48,616 nucleotides of DNA from Opitutaceae bacterium (GTDB lineage: Bacteria > Verrucomicrobiota > Verrucomicrobiia > Opitutales > Opitutaceae). The translations under genes were made by a program, and so were the position numbers. A model generated the notes under the pieces. It saw only the letters and a program-made list of their open reading frames with translations, was not told the origin of the DNA and searched no databases. Shown piece by piece: positions 17,651 through 25,733 of the stretch (positions are counted from its first letter, which is position 1; every line of letters begins with the position of its first letter). The stretch is from the NCBI GenBank assembly GCA_016795545.1, contig JAEUGX010000053.1, positions 1 through 48,616 of the forward strand, in the 5' to 3' direction.

Positions 17651-18913
17651 TCAGGCCAGGATGCGGAGGGCGTCGACCAGGATGTCGAGTTCGGCGGTGG
17701 TCGTGAACAGGTTGGGCGTGACGCGGACGCCGCGCACGCCCGCGTCGGGCGCGTCGATCGCCACCGTCCAGAGCCGGTGCCTCTCGAGCAGGATCCGGGC
17801 GAGCTCCCCCGGGGGCAGGCGGTCGACCCGGACGTTGGCGATGGCGCAGGCGCGCGCGGACTGGGCCGGGGTGTTCAGCGTGAGGCCCGGTCGGCCCCGC
17901 ACCCGGCTGGTCCAGTATTCCTGCAGGAAGCGCAGCCGCGCCTCCTTGCGGGCCGGGCCGAGGTGCGCGTGCAGCCGCAGCGCATCGAGGATGGTCAGCT
18001 CCGCGTGGACCGGGTTGGTCCCGATGTGGTTGAGCTTGCGGATGTCGTCGTCGGGGTAGCCGGTGTCGCCGAACAGCGGCCAGAGGCCCGCGATCCGGTC
18101 CCGCCGCACGTACAGCAGGCCCGTGCCCAGCGGGGCGCCGAGCCACTTGTGGAGGCTGGCGCCGAAATAATCGCAGCCCAGGTCGGGAATGCGGAAGTCC
18201 AGGTGCGCGAAGCTGTGCGCGCCGTCGACGAGGACCGGCACGCCGCGCGCGTGCGCGGCGTCGCAAATCCGGCGGACGGGCAGGATCTGGCCCGTGAGGT
18301 TCACCAGGTGGCTCACCAGGACCAGCCGGGTGCGCGGCGTGATGGCCTCCGCGTAGAGCGAGACGATCTCGTCGTCGGACTGCGGATCCAGGGGGAGGGA
18401 GACGACGCGGTTGACGATGCCGTGGCGGCGGGCCTGCTGCCGGAACATGTCGAGCATGGAGCCGTAGTCCTGCGCGGCCATCACGGCCTCGTCGCCGGCG
18501 CGCCAGTCGAGGCCGGAAATGACGGTGTCGAGCGACTCGGTGGTGTTGCGGGTGACGATCAGTTCCTCCGGCGCGCAACCGGCCGATTCCGCCAGGGCCC
18601 GGCGCACCGCGGCCTTGTCGTCGGCCTGCCGGGTGCGGAGGTAGTGGGAGCCCGCGAGATTGAGGTCCCGGGCGTGGGCGAACGACGCCTCGAGGGTCGC
18701 GTGCGGCATCACGCAGTAGTAGCCGTTCTCGAGGTTGATCCGGCTGGGATCGAGGGTGTAGGCGGCGCGCAGCTCCGCCCAGATATCCCCCGGCGCGGCC
18801 GGAGGCGTCTCAGGCGGTGCGGCGCTGCCCGGCCGGGCGGCCAGACTCCGTCCGGTCGCCGAGAGCGCCAGGCCGGAGAACGTGATCGATTTCAGGAATT
18901 CCCGTTTGTTCAT
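17651..18913 (-). CDS. Exported class V (isopenicillin-N-epimerase-like) aminotransferase
   Basis: A 420-residue PLP-dependent fold-type I protein. The Schiff-base Lys256 lies in FGASLHKWLGAPLGTG, the cofactor Asp in LVDGAHSFAHLDF, and TRNTTESLDTV binds phosphate. These blocks match the class V group that includes isopenicillin N epimerase, cysteine desulfurase-like and kynureninase-like enzymes. The N-terminus MNKREFLKSITFSGLALSATG resembles a Tat signal with Lys-Arg in place of Arg-Arg, so it may be exported folded with its cofactor. An ATG at 18913 is used; a TTG four codons earlier is less likely. It is the last gene of the minus-strand element-D operon. Its substrate is unknown and an aminotransferase in a glycan operon is odd; an amino sugar or a cyclic amine could be involved. 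Confidence 0.8.
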   Translation of the reverse strand: MNKREFLKSITFSGLALSATGRSLAARPGSAAPPETPPAAPGDIWAELRAAYTLDPSRINLENGYYCVMPHATLEASFAHARDLNLAGSHYLRTRQADDKAAVRRALAESAGCAPEELIVTRNTTESLDTVISGLDWRAGDEAVMAAQDYGSMLDMFRQQARRHGIVNRVVSLPLDPQSDDEIVSLYAEAITPRTRLVLVSHLVNLTGQILPVRRICDAAHARGVPVLVDGAHSFAHLDFRIPDLGCDYFGASLHKWLGAPLGTGLLYVRRDRIAGLWPLFGDTGYPDDDIRKLNHIGTNPVHAELTILDALRLHAHLGPARKEARLRFLQEYWTSRVRGRPGLTLNTPAQSARACAIANVRVDRLPPGELARILLERHRLWTVAIDAPDAGVRGVRVTPNLFTTTAELDILVDALRILA

Positions 18914-19154
18914 GGGGGGTGGCAAAGCGCAGGGGAGAGGGAATGGCTGTGTCGGCCGGCGCGGCCAGCTGGAGCAGCTCGGCCTCGAGCTGGCAGATCT
19001 CGCGGCGCAGCCGCTGCCGGCGAACCCTCGGGTCGTCCCAATCCGAACGCCGGGCGTCGAGCGGCGTGCGGGCGGCCGCCCGGGGCTGGGGGTGGAGCAG
19101 CTCCTGCTCGAGCCGGACCGGCGCGGAGGAGCGCGGGCGGGAGGGCGGCGGCAT
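18810..19154 (-). CDS. Possible small protein between rhaT-like and aminotransferase genes
   Basis: A 114-residue frame starting at the ATG at 19154, 12 bp after the transporter stop, and overlapping the first 104 bp of the aminotransferase gene. In the non-overlapping part, codon third positions are almost all G or C, as in neighbouring real genes, and no other gene fills this 240-bp gap. It has no signal peptide. A central segment RRQRLRREICQLEAELLQLA looks like a short coiled coil. The overlap with the next gene is large, so the 3' half may be fortuitous. No family is recognised. Confidence 0.4.
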   Translation of the reverse strand: MPPPSRPRSSAPVRLEQELLHPQPRAAARTPLDARRSDWDDPRVRRQRLRREICQLEAELLQLAAPADTAIPSPLRFATPHEQTGIPEIDHVLRPGALGDRTESGRPAGQRRTA

Positions 19155-19165
19155 GGCGGGCGCGA

Positions 19166-20233
19166 TCACGAGGCGGCGGCGAGGTAGTTGCCGTAGCCCA
19201 CGACCAGGGTGGAAAGGATGAGGATGGCGACGCCCGCAGCGATGAGGCGGTGGGTGCGCGGGCTGGTGCCGCGCCATTCCTTCAGCGCGACGCCCCAGAG
19301 GGTGCTGAAGATGATGATGCTCGCCATGTGCAGGGTCCACGACGAGAACCCGAACCGGCCCATCTGGGTCTCGCCCATCGTGTAGAAGAAGAACTGGAAG
19401 TACCAGGTGACGCCGGCGAGGGCGCAGAGGCCGAGGTTGCGGGCGCGCGGCACCGGTTCGCCGGCGGGCGACCGGCCCGCGAGGTATTCGCCGCCGGTGC
19501 GGTGGCGGACGTTCAGGGCCAGGCACCACACGGCGTTGCTGGTGAAGCCGCCGGCGAGGACGACCACGAGCTTGGGCAGCCCGGTCCACAGCGCGGGCGT
19601 GCCCGCGGCCGCGGAAAGGCGGGCGATCGGCTCGGCCGCCTCCAGGGCGAAGGCCATGCAGGCGCTCATGATCCCGCAGAAGAGCGCCACCGCGAGCCCC
19701 TTCCGGAAATTGAACTCCTTCACGGCGGCGTGCTTCTCGCGCTCGGGCAGCTCGCGCTCCTTGCTGAGCCCGGCCAAGGCCGACACGGCGATGCCCGCCA
19801 CGCAGACGCCGATGCCGGCCAGGGTCATGCGCCCGGCCGCCGTCGAGGCGATGGCGGCCAGGGTCCCCTTGAAGGCCGGCGGTATCAGCGTGCCGCAAGC
19901 GGCGCAGATGCCGAGCGCGACCCCGTAGCCCAGCGACATGCCGAGGTAGCGCATCGTGAGGCCGAAAGTGAGGCCGCCGAGCCCCCAGAGCAGGCCAAAG
20001 CACCAGGCCCAGAACAGGGTGCGTCCGGGTGTCTGGACCAGGACTCCGACCAGGTCCTGCGTCAGGGCCAGGCCGAGGATCCAGGGGGCGGCGATCCAGC
20101 TGAAGAAGCCGCCGACCAGCCAGAAGGTCTCCCACGACCAGCCGCGCACGCCGCGGTAAGGCACGTAGAAGCTGCCGGCGGCCAGGCCGCCGAGCCAGTG
20201 AAAGACCACGCCGAGGAAGGGACCGGGGTTCAT
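19166..20233 (-). CDS. RhaT-type L-rhamnose-proton symporter
   Basis: A 355-residue integral membrane protein with about ten hydrophobic segments, starting FLGVVFHWLGGLAAGSFYVPYRGVRGWSWETFWL. This opening, with GLLWGLGGLTFGLTMRYLGMSLGYGV, WYFQFFFYTMGETQMG and IFSTLWGVALKEWRG, is characteristic of the RhaT family of the drug/metabolite transporter superfamily. Escherichia coli RhaT imports L-rhamnose and L-lyxose with protons; verrucomicrobial members occur in loci for several sugars. The monosaccharide released outside by the secreted enzymes could enter here. It lies 14 bp after the GH39-like gene in the element-D operon. The family is certain, the sugar is not. Confidence 0.85.
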   Translation of the reverse strand: MNPGPFLGVVFHWLGGLAAGSFYVPYRGVRGWSWETFWLVGGFFSWIAAPWILGLALTQDLVGVLVQTPGRTLFWAWCFGLLWGLGGLTFGLTMRYLGMSLGYGVALGICAACGTLIPPAFKGTLAAIASTAAGRMTLAGIGVCVAGIAVSALAGLSKERELPEREKHAAVKEFNFRKGLAVALFCGIMSACMAFALEAAEPIARLSAAAGTPALWTGLPKLVVVLAGGFTSNAVWCLALNVRHRTGGEYLAGRSPAGEPVPRARNLGLCALAGVTWYFQFFFYTMGETQMGRFGFSSWTLHMASIIIFSTLWGVALKEWRGTSPRTHRLIAAGVAILILSTLVVGYGNYLAAAS

Positions 20234-20247
20234 GAAGCGGGAAGCGG

Positions 20248-21768
20248 TCAGTCGGGCAGCGAGAGCACCGCCACGGCAAACGGGCCGAGCACGAGCGTGT
20301 CGCCCGACCAGCGTTCGGTCCGGGCGACCCGGGCGCCGGTGCGGGTGTCGATCGTCTCCAGGGTGCCGCCGGCGACCGGCGCCGGCAGCCGGACCGGGCA
20401 GTCGCGGAAGCGCTTGTTGACCAGCAGGAGCTTGCGGCCGCGGGGGGTCACGAAGCCCTGCGCGTGCACGTTGGGGTATTTCTCCCGGCTCGGCGTGGGC
20501 ACGAGCCGGTCGCCGGGGCGGAAGTGCTCGTGGAGCAGCCGGAGCACGGTGAAGCGGGCGTTGGGCTCGCCGGTATGCCAGTCGACCATGGTCACGCTGG
20601 GATACTGGGTGGGAAAACCGACGAGCTGCGATACGGAAACGACCTCGATGCCCAGCTTGGCGGTCTCGATGAAGATGTAGGCGAAAAGGGCGCCGGAGGC
20701 GTTCCAGTACTCCGCGGGGATGTCCGGATCGGCGCGCGAGTCCCGCGTGCGCGCCTCGCGGTCGCCCGGCAGGATGGTGCCGATCTCGTTGAGCGCGACC
20801 TGGGTCGCGGGCGACAGCCGCCGGCGGATGGCGTCGATGTAGCGGGCGGTGGCGACGAAGCGGTCGGCCTGGTCGAAGAAGGTGTACTGCCAGTGTTCGG
20901 CCGTCTGCTCCTGGTCGACGAGCGCGTAGAAATGATACGAGATCATGTCGAGCGGGATGCCCGGCCGGTGGTTGGCGGGGTTGAGGAAGTGCTCGAACAT
21001 CTCGGGGTGCAGGCTGGGCAGCGCGAGCGACAGGCCGACGAACTTCAGGTCCGGCGCCACCCGGCGGACGGCCTCCACCACGGCGTCGTAGCGCTCGGTG
21101 TACTGCCGGGGCGTCATCTGGTGCTCGAGGTCGGGCTCGTTGAAAACTTCCCAGTGCGAGACCCGGTAGCGGAGGCCCGATTCGTGCCGGCGTCCGGCCT
21201 CGTCGACGAAGCCGCCGGCGAGATACCAGCCGGCGACCCGCGCGTAGTACTCGCCCAGCTCCTGCAGCCCGCCCGGCCGCAGCTCGGTGCCCTGCGTGTA
21301 GGTCCAGGTGACCTCATCCGGGTCGCGCGGGTAGGCGACCGGCCGCTCGGTCATGAACAGCCAGGCCGGGATCGTGCTGAAGCAGGCCATGACCGGCCGG
21401 CCGCCGCTGGCGCGCATGAAATCCTCCATCAGCGGGTCGAGCAGGGAGAAATCCCACGACGTCCGCTGCCCGTCGAAAGGTTCGAGCGCCGCGACCGCCA
21501 GGCGCGGGTAGGGCAGCCACGGCACGAAGCGCACGTGATCGGCGCCGAGATCGGCCACCGCCTGGAACGCGGCCGCATGGATGGGCGAGCCGCGGCGGAG
21601 GAGGGGGTTGACCACGACCTGCAGGCTGAGTGCGGTCCGCGACTCGCGCAGGACCTGGCCCCACTCGGCGCCCACGACGGGGGGCGCCGCGGCGTCCGCG
21701 CCGCGCAGGCCGGGGTCGAGGAAGGCGAGGCAGGCGAGCAGGGGCAGCAGGCGCGGGGTCGGGGTCAT
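20248..21768 (-). CDS. Secreted GH39-like glycoside hydrolase
   Basis: A 506-residue protein with a signal peptide (LLPLLACLAFLDPGLRG). A clan GH-A barrel is indicated by GADHVRFVPWLPYPR, the acid/base Glu211 in HWEVFNEPDLEH, YHFYALVDQ, and the nucleophile Glu328 in VALNEIGTI. A C-terminal beta domain with GRKLLLVNKRF and LGPFAVAVLSLP follows. The layout is closest to GH39 (beta-xylosidase, alpha-L-iduronidase) and related families with an Asn-Glu pair. The substrate is not determined. It is the second gene of the element-D operon, 15 bp after the isomerase-like gene, and would act in the periplasm. Confidence 0.75.
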   Translation of the reverse strand: MTPTPRLLPLLACLAFLDPGLRGADAAAPPVVGAEWGQVLRESRTALSLQVVVNPLLRRGSPIHAAAFQAVADLGADHVRFVPWLPYPRLAVAALEPFDGQRTSWDFSLLDPLMEDFMRASGGRPVMACFSTIPAWLFMTERPVAYPRDPDEVTWTYTQGTELRPGGLQELGEYYARVAGWYLAGGFVDEAGRRHESGLRYRVSHWEVFNEPDLEHQMTPRQYTERYDAVVEAVRRVAPDLKFVGLSLALPSLHPEMFEHFLNPANHRPGIPLDMISYHFYALVDQEQTAEHWQYTFFDQADRFVATARYIDAIRRRLSPATQVALNEIGTILPGDREARTRDSRADPDIPAEYWNASGALFAYIFIETAKLGIEVVSVSQLVGFPTQYPSVTMVDWHTGEPNARFTVLRLLHEHFRPGDRLVPTPSREKYPNVHAQGFVTPRGRKLLLVNKRFRDCPVRLPAPVAGGTLETIDTRTGARVARTERWSGDTLVLGPFAVAVLSLPD

Positions 21769-21783
21769 GGGGCGGGCGCCGGT

Positions 21784-23211
21784 TCACACCACGCGCTTGG
21801 TGGCGATGCCGAGCAGGTGGCCGAGCTTGTCCAGCCGATCGGCGATGTGCCCGACGCCGACGGCGCAATGGTGGGCGGGCCCGTGGGCGTTCCAGCGGTT
21901 GACGAATTCGCGCGCGCCGCAGGCGAAGCGGTAGCGGCTATTCGTGTTGCCGATCTGCAGGATCGGACCGGGAACGGATTCGGCCTCGGCGCAGAGCAGC
22001 GCAAGGCGGCCGTCGCCGGCCTCGACGACGGACAGGAGCGTGACGGGTCCGTGCCGGACGGCCATCTCGACCGAGACGCCGCGGCCGACCTTGCCGTGGT
22101 ACACGCGGAGCGGGCGGACCTTGGTCTTGCCCTGGGCGATCGCGAGGTGGCCGGGGCCGTCGTGGCCCATGAGCACGATGTCGTCGCGGAAATCCATGGC
22201 GTAGTACTCGGTGAAAGATCCGCCGACCCCGAAGAGGTCCATGATCTTCATGGCCTGGGCGTTCTTGATCTCGTACTCGCCGGCCACGGGCACGCCCCGG
22301 GCGGTCAGGAGGGAGGTGCCGAGGATGATGGAGGCGATCGTGGCCTCGTTTTCCGGCACGCCGCTGCCCTTGTGGTAATACGCCAGCGAACCGAGCTGGT
22401 GGCGGGCGACGAGCCGGTCGAGCGCGACCGAGGTCCGCGCCGCCTCGGTCAGGTCCTCGGCCGGGCAGTCGGGCTGCACGTCGAAGGTGGCGTGGATCTC
22501 GCGCAGCCGGTCCGCCAGCGCGGCGGGCGTCACCTCGCGGCGCAGGGCCGACAGTTCGTCGACCTCGAGCATCTCCACGTGGGTGCCGAACGTCGCGCAC
22601 TGGGCGGTGAGGTCGGTGTAGATGTCGAGCATCCCGCCGTAATAATGGCCCATGAGCCCGAGCCGGTTGCCTTGCATGGCGGCGGCGACCCGGCCGGCCT
22701 CGACCCAGGCGTCGAGCTCCTGCCAGCAGACGGGGTCGTTTTCGAGCTGGCCGGTGATCTGGTGGAAGCGGATGCCGGCGCGGCGGAAGACGTTGGCGAT
22801 CTCCGGGACCGGGCAGGCGGAGCAGTGGGCGAGCCATTCCCCGGTCATCCGGGTGCGGTCGCCCAGGGCGTTGAAGCGGGCGTAGTCGATGGCCGCCTCG
22901 GGGGCGAGGTTGAGCACGATCACGGGGACCTTGGCCCGCTGCACGACGGGCAGGACGGTCGAGGACAGGGCGTAGGTCGTGACGTAGAGCACGATCAGGT
23001 CGACGTCCTGCCGGCGGAACTCGCGTCCGGCGGCGAAGGCGCCGGCGGGGTTGTCGATCAGGCCCAGGTTGACGACTTCGACCCCGGGGCGGCTGAGTTT
23101 GGCGGCGACGCGACGGACATAGCCTTCGAGCCGCTCCTTGAGTCCGGAAAATTGGGGCCAGTAGGCGTCGAGGCCGATGCCGAACAAGCCGATGCGCAGT
23201 GGCGGAGACAT
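21784..23211 (-). CDS. L-arabinose/L-fucose isomerase-family protein (AraA-like)
   Basis: A 475-residue cytoplasmic protein with the fold and order of L-arabinose/L-fucose isomerases: LRIGLFGIGLDAYWPQF, DVDLIVLYVTTYALSSTVLP, VPVIVLNLAP, GLMGHYYGGMLDIYTDL, a metal-site region around YHKGSGVPENEATIAS, and MGHDGPGHLAIAQGK. These enzymes interconvert an aldose and ketose with a divalent metal; family members with weak identity to AraA also exist whose substrates are unknown. The frame extends 19 codons upstream to 23268, but that stretch lies inside the regulatory element and -10 region. The ATG at 23211, preceded by a GGGGGG ribosome-binding run, is therefore the start. It leads the element-D operon (isomerase, GH39-like, RhaT, aminotransferase). 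Confidence 0.82.
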   Translation of the reverse strand: MSPPLRIGLFGIGLDAYWPQFSGLKERLEGYVRRVAAKLSRPGVEVVNLGLIDNPAGAFAAGREFRRQDVDLIVLYVTTYALSSTVLPVVQRAKVPVIVLNLAPEAAIDYARFNALGDRTRMTGEWLAHCSACPVPEIANVFRRAGIRFHQITGQLENDPVCWQELDAWVEAGRVAAAMQGNRLGLMGHYYGGMLDIYTDLTAQCATFGTHVEMLEVDELSALRREVTPAALADRLREIHATFDVQPDCPAEDLTEAARTSVALDRLVARHQLGSLAYYHKGSGVPENEATIASIILGTSLLTARGVPVAGEYEIKNAQAMKIMDLFGVGGSFTEYYAMDFRDDIVLMGHDGPGHLAIAQGKTKVRPLRVYHGKVGRGVSVEMAVRHGPVTLLSVVEAGDGRLALLCAEAESVPGPILQIGNTNSRYRFACGAREFVNRWNAHGPAHHCAVGVGHIADRLDKLGHLLGIATKRVV

Positions 23212-23243
23212 CCCCCCAGCATATGATATCGGGGAGCGGGTTG

Positions 23244-23280
23244 CTATCTGCTGGATGATCTTTGCCATACATTAAATGAC
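23244..23280 (-). promoter_or_regulatory. 37-bp regulon element, copy D (upstream of the isomerase operon)
   Basis: Read on the minus strand it has GTCATTT at 1-7, TGTATGGCAAAGATCATCC at 10-28 and GAT at 33-35. The -10-like TATGCT is at 23223-23218, 21 bp after the element, and the start codon at 23211 follows closely. This short leader supports translation from 23211. Confidence 0.75.
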
Positions 23281-23342
23281 CAGGGGCGGAATCCGCGCCT
23301 TTGCGGCCCGCGGGCGGCGGGGCGGACGGGGCGGAAAACAAA

Positions 23343-23369
23343 GGGGCCCAGATCGTGGATCTGGGCCCC
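23343..23369 (-). terminator. Rho-independent terminator of the TonB receptor gene
   Basis: A perfect 12-bp inverted repeat GGGGCCCAGATC / GATCTGGGCCCC with a 3-nt loop lies 24 bp after the receptor stop. On the minus strand it is followed by the T-rich run TTTGTTTT. This is the clearest intrinsic terminator of the window. Confidence 0.85.
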
Positions 23370-23393
23370 GCGCTGGCTAGAGAACCGGCGGGA

Positions 23394-25538
23394 TCAGCGG
23401 TAGGTGTAGTTCACGCTGAAGCGGATCATACGGGGGTCGCCGATGTCGGCGTCACCCGTGCTCCAGGCGCCCGCGATGTATTGCTCGTCGAAGACGTTGT
23501 TCACGCGGACGGAGCAGCTGAGGTTTTCGTTGACCCGGTAGCCGACGAACAGGTTGGTGACCGAGTAGGCGTCGAACGACTGGCCGCCGCGGAAGTAGCG
23601 GTTGCCGGACCAGTAGGTGCCTCCGCCCACGCTCCAGCCCGCCAGCTTGCCCTGCGAGAAGTTGTAGCGGGTGAAGAAGCCGGCGCTGTCGTTGAGCGTG
23701 TTGCTGGCGCGCTTGCCGTCCGAGTCGAGGGTCTCGCCGGTCCAGGCCACCAGCGACAGCTGCCAGTCCTTGGTGAGCTGGAACTGGAGGTCGGCCTCGT
23801 AGCCCGTGTACTTGCGGGAGGGCGACAGGATGTAGTAGCCCAGGCCGCTCGAGTTGCGGGAGCCGGAAGGCACCGGAATGTTGCTCAGCTCCAGCCAGTA
23901 GTAGTCGACCGTCGCGGTCAGGAGGCCGTTGAACAGACTCGCCTTGACGCCGACCTCGTTGCCCTCGCCGAGCCGGTTGGGCAGGCGGTTGCCGTTGATG
24001 TCGATCGTGGTGGCGGACGTCGCCTGGAACATCGTCGCGTAGCCGTAGTAGACCGAGATGTCCTTCGTCGGCTTGGCCACGATGCCCGCGCGCTTGGCGG
24101 TGTCGTTGGTGTCGTTGGCCGGCGCCTGGGGATTGGTGGCTTTGACCCGGGAAAGGCCGCCGTTCACGATGAGCCGGCCGTCCAGGAGGGTGGCCGTCTC
24201 CAGGAAGTAGAAGGTCTGCGTCGTGCCGTCCTCGCGGTTGGGCGTGGGCTTGTGTTTGGGCGAGGAGGGGATCGCGATCTTGCTGAAGTCGACCGGGGTG
24301 ATCAGGCTGGTGGTGATGAACCCGGGCGTGTAGGTGAACGTCTCGCCGACGCCCTTGCGGGTGTCGTAGAGGTAGCCGAAGTTGCTCTGGAGGTCCACCG
24401 GGCCCAGCGTGTACTTGCCGATGTTGTCGGTGCCGTACGCGGAGGAGATGAAGTTCTCGTCGTAGTCGAAGTAGTCGAGCGTGATCGTCTTGTTCACGAA
24501 ATCCCGGGTGCCCACGTAGAGGTAGTCGATGGACGGGCGGTCGCCTTTCTCGCGCTGGTAGTACACGCGGGTCTGCCAGTTCTCGTTCCACTGGTGGGTC
24601 CCGTTCAGGCGGACGTCGTTGAAGTAGAGGCCGTAGGTGCCCCAGTCCGGCGCGTAGCGGAAGTTCTTGCCGAAGGGGGATGCGTACTGCTTCAGGATCG
24701 GGCCTGTGTTGTCGATCACGTTGGTGGCGTCGAAGGTGCCCAGCTCGAACTGATGCCAGTCGTAAGAGGCGCGGAGCGTGGTCTTGCCGTTGGTCCACTG
24801 CAGGGTCGTGTTGAGGACCTTGCGGTTGTCCCGGTACGACGCGCTCAGGCCGTCGGATTTCTGGTAGGCGCCGATGACGCGGTAGGAGAAGCCCTTCACC
24901 AGCGGGCCGGTGATGTCGACGTCCGTGCGGCGCCAGCCGTAGTCGCCGACGCTCGCGCCGAAGTTGGCCTCGAACTGCGGGAGGGGCTTCTTGGTCGTCT
25001 TGATGACCAGGCCGAAGAGGCTCGGATTGGAGCCGTAGAGCAGCGCCTGCGGTCCCTTGAGGATCTCGTACGTGTCGATGCCGGCGTTGTCGGCGAAGAA
25101 GCTCAGGTCGGGAATGTCGTCGACCATGGTGAAGCCGACCCGCTGGCCGCGGATCTGCATCTGCTCGCCGCGCACGTAGGGATTCACGCCGCTGACGACG
25201 AACTTGAGCGTGTCGCTCGCCGACTCGGGCACGCCGATGTCGTCGATCAAGTCACGCGGGATCACGGCGATGTTGGCCGGCGTGTCCATGAGGTTGGCCT
25301 TGGTCTTCATGCCCGAGACCGCCTGGCGTGCGAAGTAGCCCTTGTCCTTCGAGCCCTGGACTTCGAACACCGGCAGCTCGACGGTGTCCTTGTCCTTGGC
25401 GTCCTTGGGCGCATCCGGCGCCGCGGGCGGGGCGGCAACCTGGGCGTGGACGAGGGTGGCGAACGTGAGGGCGCCGAGCAAACAGGTCCGCAACGCGAAC
25501 CTGGGTAGACTGACGGGGAGGTGATGTTTAGGTGTCAT
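23394..25538 (-). CDS. TonB-dependent outer-membrane receptor
   Basis: A 714-residue precursor with a signal peptide (hydrophobic LLGALTFATLVHA, then QVAAPP). A proline/alanine/lysine linker with VELPVFEVQGS precedes the plug at about residues 70-185 (ANLMDTPANIAVIPRDLI, VNPYVRGEQMQIRGQRV, TYEILKGPQALLYG), then the 22-strand barrel, ending in NYTYR with alternating aromatics. NVFDEQYIAG near the end is the TonB receptor C-terminal motif. It would import an oligosaccharide, or a metal-chelate, through the outer membrane with energy from TonB. There is no SusD-like partner, as is usual in Verrucomicrobiota. It is single, ends at a strong terminator and is preceded by element E. It is divergent from the AraC gene. 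Confidence 0.9.
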   Translation of the reverse strand: MTPKHHLPVSLPRFALRTCLLGALTFATLVHAQVAAPPAAPDAPKDAKDKDTVELPVFEVQGSKDKGYFARQAVSGMKTKANLMDTPANIAVIPRDLIDDIGVPESASDTLKFVVSGVNPYVRGEQMQIRGQRVGFTMVDDIPDLSFFADNAGIDTYEILKGPQALLYGSNPSLFGLVIKTTKKPLPQFEANFGASVGDYGWRRTDVDITGPLVKGFSYRVIGAYQKSDGLSASYRDNRKVLNTTLQWTNGKTTLRASYDWHQFELGTFDATNVIDNTGPILKQYASPFGKNFRYAPDWGTYGLYFNDVRLNGTHQWNENWQTRVYYQREKGDRPSIDYLYVGTRDFVNKTITLDYFDYDENFISSAYGTDNIGKYTLGPVDLQSNFGYLYDTRKGVGETFTYTPGFITTSLITPVDFSKIAIPSSPKHKPTPNREDGTTQTFYFLETATLLDGRLIVNGGLSRVKATNPQAPANDTNDTAKRAGIVAKPTKDISVYYGYATMFQATSATTIDINGNRLPNRLGEGNEVGVKASLFNGLLTATVDYYWLELSNIPVPSGSRNSSGLGYYILSPSRKYTGYEADLQFQLTKDWQLSLVAWTGETLDSDGKRASNTLNDSAGFFTRYNFSQGKLAGWSVGGGTYWSGNRYFRGGQSFDAYSVTNLFVGYRVNENLSCSVRVNNVFDEQYIAGAWSTGDADIGDPRMIRFSVNYTYR

Positions 25539-25696
25539 CGGTACTTGGGTGGAAGGAAAAGCGGTCGGGCCGGCGGCGTCGCACCGGCGGTGGTCGGACG
25601 GGGGGGAGGGGTGGGGTGAGCGGACCTGCGGGCCGTGGGGGAACGGTGGGGCGAAGGTGCCATTGGCGTGACATTATCCGATTGTCGTCGCGCGTT

Positions 25697-25733
25697 AAAT
25701 CGGAGTAATGATCAATTTTATATGTAATATGCC
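25697..25733 (-). promoter_or_regulatory. 37-bp regulon element, copy E (TonB receptor / araC-like intergenic)
   Basis: Read on the minus strand: GGCATAT at 1-7, TAT at 12-14, GATCATT at 21-27 and CGATT at 32-36, in the same spacing as the other copies but without the GTATGGC core. A GATAAT -10-like hexamer lies at 25678-25673, 19 bp after the element, 134 bp before the receptor start. The element covers 25708-25733 of the opposite strand, including both candidate start codons of the AraC gene, so binding here could also repress that gene. Confidence 0.7.
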
